A DNA stretch of 64,000 nt. It comes from Campylobacter ureolyticus ACS-301-V-Sch3b (GTDB lineage: Bacteria > Campylobacterota > Campylobacteria > Campylobacterales > Campylobacteraceae). The notes under the pieces are model-generated. The model had not been told where the DNA came from. It searched no databases and saw nothing but the letters and a program-made list of their open reading frames with translations. A program made the translations under genes and the position numbers. Position 1 is the stretch's first letter; the number at the start of each line of letters is the position of its first letter. This document shows positions 37,518 through 45,446 of the stretch, piece after piece. Location of the stretch: positions 368,704 to 432,703 of the forward strand of contig NZ_KE340326.1 in assembly GCF_000413435.1 (NCBI RefSeq). The letters run 5' to 3'.

Positions 37518-39893
37518 ATGAAAGTAATAAAAAGAAACGGCAGAACTGAAGAACTTGATATAAGCAAAATCAAAAAATATACAAAAGAGTCTGTTGAGGG
37601 GCTTGAAAATGTGAATTTAAGCGAGCTTGAAGTTGATGCAAAAATTCAATTTAGAGATATGATAACAACAGAAGAAATTCAACAAACTCTTATAAAAACA
37701 GCTGTTGATAAGATAGATATTGATCGCCCAAACTGGACTTTTGTAGCGGCGAGACTGTTTTTATATGATCTTTATCACAAAGTTACAGGATATACTGGAT
37801 ATCCACATTTACGTGAGTATTTTGAAAGAGGCGAAGAGGTTGGGCGAATTTTACTTGGACTAAAAGAAAAATATGATTTGGATGACCTAAATAGCTATAT
37901 TGACCCAAAACGCGACCTACAATTTACCTATCTTGGCATAAAAACACTTTATGATAGATATCTATTAAAAGATAAGAACGCCAATCCAATCGAACTTCCA
38001 CAACATATGTTTATGGCAATAGCTATGTTTTTAGCGCAAAATGAATTTGACTGCCAAAGTTGGGCTAAGAAATTTTATGATTTAATATCTAAATTTGAGG
38101 TTATGCCAGCAACCCCTACCCTATCTAACGCAAGAACAACACGCCACCAACTTTCATCTTGCTATATTGGCTCTACACCTGATAATATAGAAGGAATTTT
38201 TGATAGCTATAAAGAGATGGCGCTACTTTCTAAATTTGGCGGTGGGATCGGCTGGGACTGGAGCAAAGTAAGAGCTATGGGTGGCAGTATAGATGGGCAC
38301 AAAAACGCAGCTGGTGGAATAATACCATTTTTAAAAATAACAAATGATATTGCTGTTGCGGTTGATCAGCTAGGAACTAGAAAAGGAGCAATTGCTGTTT
38401 ATATTGAGCCTTGGCATATGGATGTGGGTGATTTTTTAGATCTTAGAAAAAACTCAGGTGAAGAAAGACGCAGAGCCCATGAAATTTTCCCAGCACTGTG
38501 GATAAATGATCTATTTATGAAAAGAGTTCAAAACAATGAAAAATGGACACTTTTTGATCCAGCTGACACGCAAAATTTAACAAATTTATATGGTGAAGAA
38601 TTTGAAAAAGAGTATGAAAAATATGAAAATAATCCAAACATTCCAAAAACAGTTATACTTGCAAAAGAGCTTTGGAAAAAGATTTTAACTTCATATTTTG
38701 AGACTGGAATGCCATTTTTAGCCTTTAAAGATAATGCAAATAAAAGAAACCCAAATTCTCACTCAGGCATAATAAGAAGCTCAAATTTATGTACTGAAAT
38801 TTTTCAAAATACAGAGCCTGATTATTACAAAATAAAAGTTATTTTTGAAGATGAAAGTGTTATGTTTTTTGATGAAGATGACATTGTAACAGTTGATAGT
38901 GGTATAACAAAACGAGCAAAAAAAATAACTTCGCTTGATTCTATGAATAATAAAAATATATTTATTGTTGAAAAGGAAAATATTCAAGGAAAAACCGCGG
39001 TTTGCAACCTTGCAAGTATAAATTTAAGCAAAATAAACACCAAAGAAGATATCCAAAGAGTTGTTCCAATAGCCATTAGAATGCTTGATAATGTGATTGA
39101 TCTAAATTTCTATCCACACGAAAAAGTAAAACATACAAATATTCACTCAAGAGCAATTGGACTCGGTGTTATGGGTGAAGCACAAATGCTTGCAACCAAA
39201 AAAATACCGTGGGGAAGCTACGAGCATTTTGAAAAAATAGATGAAATTATGGAAAACATAAGTTACAATGCCATATTAAGCTCATCAAATTTAGCCGTTG
39301 AAAAAGGCAAATATGCTGATTTTGAAGGCTCAAACTGGAGCAAAGGCATAATGCCAATTGATAATGCAAATGAGGAAGCTAAAAAACTTGTAAAAAGAGG
39401 TGGGCTTTTTGATGAGAATTCTTGCGATTGGGAAAGTTTAAGACAAAAAGTTAAACAAGATGGTATGAGAAATGGATATTTAATGGCAATAGCACCAACT
39501 TCTAGCATAAGTATTTTGGTTGGAACAACGCAAACAATTGAACCAGTTTATAAGAAAAAATGGTTTGAACACAATCTTAGTGGAATGATTCCAGTTGTTG
39601 TTCCAAATCTAACGCTTGATACATGGAATTTTTATACCTCAGCGTATGATCTAGAACAAACTCTACTTGTAAAAGCAGCAGCCGTTAGACAAAAATGGAT
39701 AGATCAAGGACAAAGTTTAAATATATTTATAAGTCTTGACAAGGCTTCGGGTGGGTTACTAAACAGCATTTACACACTTGCTTGGAAACTTGGAGTAAAA
39801 TCAACTTATTATCTAAGAAGCCAAAGCCCTGATACTGTGGCTGCTGAAAAAGCCGCAATGGATAGAAGCATAGAGTGTGAAGGTTGTCAGTAA
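37518..39893 (+). CDS. nrdA: Class Ia ribonucleoside-diphosphate reductase, alpha subunit
   Basis: It reduces ribonucleotides to deoxyribonucleotides with the NrdB radical. An ATP-cone (about 1-90) precedes the barrel. The redox Cys is in LSSCYIGST (about 214), the thiyl radical site in SSNLCTEIF (about 422), its partner in TAVCNLASINL (about 492), the tyrosine pathway near the end, and the C-terminal cysteine pair in ECEGCQ. The roughly 70 residues between the last two barrel motifs are far longer than in E. coli (about 20). The start MKVIKRNGR is chosen over an upstream frame of 14 extra residues. Confidence 0.95.
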   Translation: MKVIKRNGRTEELDISKIKKYTKESVEGLENVNLSELEVDAKIQFRDMITTEEIQQTLIKTAVDKIDIDRPNWTFVAARLFLYDLYHKVTGYTGYPHLREYFERGEEVGRILLGLKEKYDLDDLNSYIDPKRDLQFTYLGIKTLYDRYLLKDKNANPIELPQHMFMAIAMFLAQNEFDCQSWAKKFYDLISKFEVMPATPTLSNARTTRHQLSSCYIGSTPDNIEGIFDSYKEMALLSKFGGGIGWDWSKVRAMGGSIDGHKNAAGGIIPFLKITNDIAVAVDQLGTRKGAIAVYIEPWHMDVGDFLDLRKNSGEERRRAHEIFPALWINDLFMKRVQNNEKWTLFDPADTQNLTNLYGEEFEKEYEKYENNPNIPKTVILAKELWKKILTSYFETGMPFLAFKDNANKRNPNSHSGIIRSSNLCTEIFQNTEPDYYKIKVIFEDESVMFFDEDDIVTVDSGITKRAKKITSLDSMNNKNIFIVEKENIQGKTAVCNLASINLSKINTKEDIQRVVPIAIRMLDNVIDLNFYPHEKVKHTNIHSRAIGLGVMGEAQMLATKKIPWGSYEHFEKIDEIMENISYNAILSSSNLAVEKGKYADFEGSNWSKGIMPIDNANEEAKKLVKRGGLFDENSCDWESLRQKVKQDGMRNGYLMAIAPTSSISILVGTTQTIEPVYKKKWFEHNLSGMIPVVVPNLTLDTWNFYTSAYDLEQTLLVKAAAVRQKWIDQGQSLNIFISLDKASGGLLNSIYTLAWKLGVKSTYYLRSQSPDTVAAEKAAMDRSIECEGCQ

Positions 39894-39909
39894 AAATATC
39901 TTTAAAAAT

Positions 39910-39940
39910 TAGGAAGTTTTAATGAAATTAAAGCTTCCTA
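39910..39940 (+). terminator. Hairpin after nrdA
   Basis: TAGGAAG pairs with CTTCCTA, extended by a G-U pair and TTTAAT/ATTAAA, around a GAA loop: a 14-bp stem just after the nrdA stop. The tail is A-rich rather than T-rich, so it may act as a processing or weak termination signal. Confidence 0.55.
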
Positions 39941-40007
39941 TAAAAATATTAAAAATCAAATTTTATAAACTAATACATAAAAAATAAATTACTGCCTTAT
40001 CCTAAAA

Positions 40008-40520
40008 TCATTTTATAATTTTTGCTTTTGCGCTCATAGAAATTATTTCAAATTTATAGATATTTGTTCTTTCTAAGCTTGCACTTATAGCCAAGTCAAA
40101 TGCTTTCATGTATTTAGGAGTGTATTTTTCACACAACAACCTTAACGCCCTAACCTTTTCATCGCTGTCTAAAACCTCATAAGCTAATGTTTTTAAAACT
40201 GCACTTTTATACTCTGTTGTAAAAACATTACTTCCTAAGCTTTTTGGATTTTGCATGAATTTATTAAGTTCATCATCGCCTAAATTTGGTACTTTTACAT
40301 AACTTACACAAACTATCGTAACCTCTTTTGCATTTTGGAAAAGCCTTTTTTTACTTCCAGCAGGTGCTCCGTGAATATAGATAAAATTTCCACTCCTAAC
40401 AACAGATAAAGGGATACTAAAAACTTCATTTTCATCCATTGTAGAAAATGTCGCATACTCACAGTTATCTACTATTTTATAAGCGCTTTCATCGCTTAGT
40501 TTTCTATCAATTCTACGCAT
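40008..40520 (-). CDS. NimA-like pyridoxamine 5'-phosphate oxidase family flavoprotein
   Basis: This split-barrel flavoprotein has 170 residues. The N-terminal YATFSTMDENEVFSIPLSVV and IYIHGAPAGSKKRLFQNA correspond to the FMN-binding strands of NimA/NimC, which reduce 5-nitroimidazoles. Heme or small-molecule reduction are other roles in the family. It is divergent from nrdD across a 205-bp gap that contains a perfect dyad. Resistance to nitroimidazoles must not be assumed from sequence alone. Confidence 0.75.
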   Translation of the reverse strand: MRRIDRKLSDESAYKIVDNCEYATFSTMDENEVFSIPLSVVRSGNFIYIHGAPAGSKKRLFQNAKEVTIVCVSYVKVPNLGDDELNKFMQNPKSLGSNVFTTEYKSAVLKTLAYEVLDSDEKVRALRLLCEKYTPKYMKAFDLAISASLERTNIYKFEIISMSAKAKIIK

Positions 40521-40625
40521 ATTTTTTCCTAAAAAATTGTTTTATTTATTATATAAATATTAGCTGAAAATAGCCTTTAAATGGAACTTAGAGTTATTTT
40601 TAAAAAACAAATTTATAAATTTAAT

Positions 40626-40646
40626 TTATGATACTTAATATCATAA
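40626..40646. promoter_or_regulatory. Candidate operator upstream of nrdD
   Basis: This is a perfect dyad: TTATGATA and TATCATAA separated by five bases. It lies 40-60 nt upstream of a TATAAT (40686), the position of an activator site for nrdD, and also in front of the divergent NimA-like gene. A redox or anaerobic regulator is a reasonable guess. It does not fit the classic FNR spacing. Confidence 0.45.
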
Positions 40647-40685
40647 ATAATAGTAAAATTTATGCTATTTTTAAGAGTGCTTAGT

Positions 40686-40691
40686 TATAAT
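40686..40691 (+). promoter_or_regulatory. -10 box of the nrdD promoter
   Basis: TATAAT lies 35 nt before the TTG start of nrdD, downstream of the dyad at 40626. Confidence 0.5.
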
Positions 40692-40725
40692 ATTTTATTA
40701 AATTTCAAATATTTCAGGATAAAAA

Positions 40726-42822
40726 TTGACACAAAAAGAGATTTTAAAAAGAGATGGAAGTAAAGAGGAGTTTTTACCATACAAAATTGAAGATGCTATA
40801 AAAAAGGCATTTAAAAGCGAAAATAAGCCTTATGATAAAAGCATCTTTGATGCAGTTATGGATGAAATAACTTTTAAAAAAATAGTTGCTGTTGAAGACA
40901 TTCAAGATATTATTGAAAAAGCGCTTTTTAAGGCAGGTTATTTTGATGAACTAAAAAGTTTTATGCTCTATCGTCACACCCACAAAATGCAAAGAGAACA
41001 AATTCTAGGGTTAAATGACGATACGACATACATTAACTCAACACAAACAATAAATGAGTATATTAATGGAACTGATTGGCGAATAAGTGCAAACTCAAAT
41101 ACGAGTTATTCAAACGCTGGTCTTATAAACAACACAGCAGGAAAAGTTATCGCAAACTATTGGCTAGATGCTGTTTACAGTAAAGAAGAGGGTTTAGCAC
41201 ATAGAAATGGTGATTATCACATTCACGATTTAGATTGCTTAACTGGATATTGTGCTGGATGGAGCTTAAGAGCACTTTTAAATGAAGGATTTAACGGAGT
41301 TAGAGGCAGAGTTGAAAGCCGTCCTCCAAAGCACTTTCGTGAAGCTCTTTATCAAATGGCAAATTTCTTAGGAATATTACAAAGCGAATGGGCTGGAGCA
41401 CAGGCTTTTTCAAGTTTTGATACATATTTAGCACCTTATGTTTTTAGAGATAAACTAAGCTACTCTGAGATGAAAAAAGCCATTACAAATTTTATATTCA
41501 ACCTAAATGTGCCTGCAAGATGGGGTCAAAGTCCTTTTACAAATATAACTATTGACTTAACTCCGCCAAGTGATTTAAAAGACCAAATTCCAACTCATGA
41601 TGATAAGCATCTTTTTAGAGACTTAGAAGATGATAAAGAGCTTTTAGAGCTGGCAAACAAGCGAGGTAAAAAGCATTTAATCGACATGACTTATGGCGAT
41701 TTTCAGCCTGAAATGGATGCTATAAATAAAGCATTTTATGAGGTAATGACAAAAGGCGATCGCCTAGGACAGCCTTTTACTTTTCCAATTCCTACTGTAA
41801 ATATAACTGAAGATTTTAACTGGGATAGCGAAGTAGCTGATGCATTGTTTGAAAATACAGCAAAAATAGGCTCAAGCTATTTTCAAAATTTCATAGGAAG
41901 CCAATATATAAAAGATGAAAATGGAAATTTAGTTGAAAATCCAAAAGCCTACAAGCCAGGTCATGTAAGAAGCATGTGTTGTAGGCTACAACTTGATTTA
42001 AGAGAACTTTTAAAAAGAGGTGGCGGACTTTTTGGAAGTGCTGAAATGACTGGAAGCATCGGTGTTGTGACTATAAATTTGGCCCGTCTTGGATATTTAT
42101 ATAAAAATGACAAAAAAGCACTTTTTCAAAGACTTGACTATCTTTGCGAGCTTGCCAAAAGCACACTTGAAAAAAAGAGAAAATTTATCCAAGAAATGTA
42201 TAATCGAGGGCTTTATCCATACACCGCAAGATATCTACCTGGGTTTAAAAATCACTTCTCAACTATCGGTATAAACGGCGCAAATGAGATGATAAGAAAT
42301 TTCACAAACGATAAAGAAAACATTACAACTAAATTTGGAAGGGAATTTTCACTTGAAATAATAGAACATTTAAGAGAAAAAATTAAAACTTTTCAACAAG
42401 TTACTGGAAATTTATATAATCTTGAAGCAACGCCAGCAGAAGGCACAACATACCGCTTCGCAAAAGAAGATATAAAAAGATACCCGGATATAATCCAAGC
42501 AGGAACTAAAGAAAATAACTACTACACAAACTCAACACAACTTCCTGCAAATTTTGGAGATGATCCATTTGAAGCACTTGATTTACAAGATGAACTGCAA
42601 AGCAACTATACAGGCGGAACAGTGTTTCACCTGTATATGAAAGAACGAATTAGCTCAAAAGAGGCGTGCAAAAACCTAGTAAAAAATATAGTTACAAATT
42701 ACAAACTTCCATATATTACAATCACGCCTGTTTTTAGTGTATGTAAAATTCACGGATATATAGCAGGCGAGCATGAGTTTTGCCCATATTGTGATGAAGA
42801 AATTTTAAAACAAGCAAATTAA
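40726..42822 (+). CDS. nrdD: Anaerobic (class III) ribonucleoside-triphosphate reductase, large polypeptide lacking the glycyl-radical tail
   Basis: This is an oxygen-sensitive reductase used in anaerobic growth. An ATP-cone (about 1-90) is followed by the barrel (HRNGDYHIHDLDCLTGYC; SMCCRLQLDLRELL; the GSAEMTGSIGVV loop). The C-terminus ends with the zinc-site part CKIHGYIAGEHEFCPYC and then stops. The conserved glycyl-radical segment that normally follows is absent from this chain and is encoded by the next ORF. It starts at TTG with AGGA nearby. The length is 698 residues. Confidence 0.94.
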   Translation: MTQKEILKRDGSKEEFLPYKIEDAIKKAFKSENKPYDKSIFDAVMDEITFKKIVAVEDIQDIIEKALFKAGYFDELKSFMLYRHTHKMQREQILGLNDDTTYINSTQTINEYINGTDWRISANSNTSYSNAGLINNTAGKVIANYWLDAVYSKEEGLAHRNGDYHIHDLDCLTGYCAGWSLRALLNEGFNGVRGRVESRPPKHFREALYQMANFLGILQSEWAGAQAFSSFDTYLAPYVFRDKLSYSEMKKAITNFIFNLNVPARWGQSPFTNITIDLTPPSDLKDQIPTHDDKHLFRDLEDDKELLELANKRGKKHLIDMTYGDFQPEMDAINKAFYEVMTKGDRLGQPFTFPIPTVNITEDFNWDSEVADALFENTAKIGSSYFQNFIGSQYIKDENGNLVENPKAYKPGHVRSMCCRLQLDLRELLKRGGGLFGSAEMTGSIGVVTINLARLGYLYKNDKKALFQRLDYLCELAKSTLEKKRKFIQEMYNRGLYPYTARYLPGFKNHFSTIGINGANEMIRNFTNDKENITTKFGREFSLEIIEHLREKIKTFQQVTGNLYNLEATPAEGTTYRFAKEDIKRYPDIIQAGTKENNYYTNSTQLPANFGDDPFEALDLQDELQSNYTGGTVFHLYMKERISSKEACKNLVKNIVTNYKLPYITITPVFSVCKIHGYIAGEHEFCPYCDEEILKQAN

Positions 42823-42834
42823 AAGGAGAATAAA

Positions 42835-43008
42835 ATGAGTAGAGATGAAATTTTAAATGCAAACAAAGACAAAAGAACAAAATGCGTTGTTTATACAAGG
42901 GTTATGGGTTATCACAGACCAGTTGAGAGTTTTAATATTGGTAAAATTGGCGAACACAATGAAAGAGTTAAATTTTGTGAGAATCCCAAAAAAGTAAAAT
43001 CGGCCTAA
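42835..43008 (+). CDS. Separately encoded glycyl-radical C-terminal module of NrdD
   Basis: This 57-residue protein starts MSRDEILNANKDK and contains TKCVVYTRVMGYHRPVESFN, which corresponds to the end of normal NrdD proteins. The RVxGY motif, with radical glycine about residue 25, and the IGKIGEHNERVKF tail are the glycyl-radical domain. It has its own ideal AAGGAG site and is in the same reading frame as nrdD, 12 nt beyond its TAA. A Cys at residue 17 would add to the zinc site completed by the main chain. It must dock with NrdD, much as GrcA/YfiD docks with pyruvate formate-lyase. nrdG follows after 2 nt. Confidence 0.85.
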   Translation: MSRDEILNANKDKRTKCVVYTRVMGYHRPVESFNIGKIGEHNERVKFCENPKKVKSA

Positions 43009-43010
43009 AA

Positions 43011-43685
43011 ATGGCACTGATTTATTCTATAACGCCATTTACAATGCTTGATTATCCTGATAAACTAGCGTGCATCGTTTGGTTTTCAGGGTGTAATATG
43101 CGTTGTATTTACTGCTATAACACTGAAATTGTAAAAAGCAGTGGCGTTATAGAAAATAGTGAGTTTTTACACTTTTTAGATGAGCGCATAGACAAACTCG
43201 AAGCCGTTGTTTTTAGCGGCGGAGAATGCACATTAAATAAAGATTTTTTATATCTAGCAAAAGAGGTTAAAAAAAGAAATTTTAGCCTTAAAATAGACAC
43301 AAACGGTTCAAATTTAGAAATTTTAAAAAAAGCTATAAAGCTAAATTTAATTGATTATATTGCACTTGATTTTAAAGCATTAAAAGAAAATTATTTTTTA
43401 GTAACAAATTCTAATTTATATGAAAAATTTATAAAAACTTTAAAATATCTAATAAGTTTAAACTTTCCTTTTGAAGTTAGAACTACAATTCACGCTGATA
43501 TTTTTACAGAAAATGATATTTCAAAAATGGCTGAAATGCTAGAAAAATTTGGCTATAAAGGAGTTTATTATTTGCAAAATTTTCTAGAAACTGGTGAGAA
43601 TTTCGGAGTTTTACAAAACCCAACAAATAGTTTTGATCCAAAAAAAATTAAATCCAATTTAAAAATAGAGTTAAGAAATTTTTAA
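43011..43685 (+). CDS. nrdG: Anaerobic ribonucleotide reductase activating enzyme
   Basis: This radical-SAM activase generates the glycyl radical. The Fe-S motif CNMRCIYC (about 29-36) is CxxxCxxC, followed by VVFSGGECTL. It begins MALIYSITPFTMLDYPDK, typical of NrdG/PflA-like activases in this phylum. At 224 residues it is normal. It follows the glycyl-radical module gene by 2 nt, so the activase and its direct substrate peptide are translated next to each other. Confidence 0.93.
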   Translation: MALIYSITPFTMLDYPDKLACIVWFSGCNMRCIYCYNTEIVKSSGVIENSEFLHFLDERIDKLEAVVFSGGECTLNKDFLYLAKEVKKRNFSLKIDTNGSNLEILKKAIKLNLIDYIALDFKALKENYFLVTNSNLYEKFIKTLKYLISLNFPFEVRTTIHADIFTENDISKMAEMLEKFGYKGVYYLQNFLETGENFGVLQNPTNSFDPKKIKSNLKIELRNF

Positions 43686-43766
43686 TTGCTTACTATTTTC
43701 ATTTTCTTTAAAGCCTTATTTGGATAAAATTATTTAAATATTACAAATTTAAGGAATAAAAATAAA

Positions 43767-44795
43767 ATGACAATTGATAAGAAAAAAATTTATAATCCAG
43801 AGTCCAATGAAACACTTGGCAATAGAAAAGTTTTTGGTGGAAATCCACACGGAATTTTAAATTTCACAAAAGCTAAATATCAGTGGGCTTTAAAGCTTTG
43901 GGATTTAATGGAAGCAAATACTTGGTTTCCTAAAGAAGTCGATACAACCGATGATGTAAGAGACTACAACTTTAACTTAACACAGGCTGAAAAAAGAATG
44001 TATGATTTAGTTTGGAGCCAACTTATCTCAATGGATAGCTTTCAAACAAACAACTTAGCTGATAATATTAATCCTTATATCACCGCTCCTGAAATAAATG
44101 CCATTTTAGTTCGTCAAGCCTATGAAGAAGCAAACCACTCTAAAAGTTACGCTGTAATGGTTGAGGCAATATGTGAAAATACAGATTTAATATACGAAAT
44201 GGAAAAACATGATGCAGTTTTGAAAAAAAAGAATGATTATATTTCAAGCGTTTATGAAGATCTTGCTGGCGATGTAACAGAAGAAAAGTTGGTTTTAGCA
44301 ATGATTGCAAATCAAATTTTAGAAGGAATTTATTTTTACAGTGGATTTACTGCGATTTATGCATTAGCAAGAGCTGGAAAGATGCTAGGATCAGCTCAAA
44401 TGATAAGATTTATCCAAAGAGATGAAATAACTCATCTTTTACTCTTTCAAAACATGATAAATACAGTAAAAAAAGAAAGACCTGATCTATTTAGTGAAAA
44501 AATTATAAATAAAATCTATGAAATGTTTGAAAAAGCTGGAGAACTTGAAATAGAATGGGGAAAATACATCACTCAAAACCAAATTATGGGCTTTACAGAT
44601 GATATTATAACTGATTATATTCATTATTTAGTCGATCAGCGATTAACTGCAATTGGCTTAAAGAAAAAATATGGTGTAAAACATCCAATAAAATGGGTTG
44701 ATGACTTTGCTAAATTTAATGATCAAAAATCAAATTTCTTTGAAAGTAAAGTTACAAATTACAGCAAAGGTAGCTTAACTTTTGATGATTTTTAA
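43767..44795 (+). CDS. nrdB: Class Ia ribonucleoside-diphosphate reductase, beta subunit
   Basis: It houses the di-iron tyrosyl radical. The iron ligands and radical tyrosine are in the canonical EEANHSKSY (ExxHxxxY, Tyr about 129), with a second ExxH in QRDEITHLL. The C-terminal tail ending LTFDDF is the NrdA-binding peptide. At 342 residues it is normal. It lies after the class III genes instead of beside nrdA. Confidence 0.95.
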   Translation: MTIDKKKIYNPESNETLGNRKVFGGNPHGILNFTKAKYQWALKLWDLMEANTWFPKEVDTTDDVRDYNFNLTQAEKRMYDLVWSQLISMDSFQTNNLADNINPYITAPEINAILVRQAYEEANHSKSYAVMVEAICENTDLIYEMEKHDAVLKKKNDYISSVYEDLAGDVTEEKLVLAMIANQILEGIYFYSGFTAIYALARAGKMLGSAQMIRFIQRDEITHLLLFQNMINTVKKERPDLFSEKIINKIYEMFEKAGELEIEWGKYITQNQIMGFTDDIITDYIHYLVDQRLTAIGLKKKYGVKHPIKWVDDFAKFNDQKSNFFESKVTNYSKGSLTFDDF

Positions 44796-44804
44796 AGTAG
44801 GATT

Positions 44805-45446
44805 ATGGAAAATTTTGAAATTTTAAAATGCCAAAAACTAGCTGATGAGATAGCAAACTCATTAAATCTAACACCAGCTTTATATGAGGCGTTTTGCAAG
44901 GTGCCAAGAAGTATTTTTGTACCAATAAGTGCTTACGCTTATGAGCTAAACCCACAGCCCATTTTAGGTGGTCAGTGGATAAGCTCGCCTTTGACAGTTG
45001 CTAAGATGAGTTTAGCCTTAGAACTTGATGGGGTTGATAAAGTCTTAGAAATTGGCTGTGGAAGTGGGTATCAAGCAGCTATTTTAAGTAAAATCATAAG
45101 GCGAGTTTTTACAATCGAAAGAATTGAAAAACTTGTAAATGAGGCTAAAAAAAACTTTGAAAGCCTAAATATTACAAATATTCATTTAAGATATGATGAT
45201 GGCAATGCTGGCTGGAAAAAGTATGCTCCTTATGAGAGAATTTTACTCTCAGCCGCAGCAAAAGAGATAGATAAAAGACTTTTGGATCAGCTTGAAGTTG
45301 GGGGAGTTTTAGTTGCACCACTTTATAAAGACGGCTGTCAAAAAATAGTAAAAATAAGAAAAATTAGTGAATTAGATTTTAACCAAGAAATAATTGATGA
45401 GTGTGAGTTTGTCCCACTTTTAAAAGGAGTTGAGCAATGCAAATAG
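44805..45446 (+). CDS. pcm: Protein-L-isoaspartate O-methyltransferase
   Basis: It repairs isoaspartyl damage in proteins. GGQWISSPLTVAKM is the PCMT substrate-site motif and VLEIGCGSGYQAAILS is SAM motif I. At 213 residues it is full length. It begins 9 nt after nrdB and overlaps the next gene by 10 bp. Confidence 0.93.
   Translation: MENFEILKCQKLADEIANSLNLTPALYEAFCKVPRSIFVPISAYAYELNPQPILGGQWISSPLTVAKMSLALELDGVDKVLEIGCGSGYQAAILSKIIRRVFTIERIEKLVNEAKKNFESLNITNIHLRYDDGNAGWKKYAPYERILLSAAAKEIDKRLLDQLEVGGVLVAPLYKDGCQKIVKIRKISELDFNQEIIDECEFVPLLKGVEQCK

Noticed and set aside
38816..38990. Intein in NrdA
   Set aside because: The insert is only about 70 residues, with no Cys/Ser start, no His-Asn end and no homing endonuclease motif.
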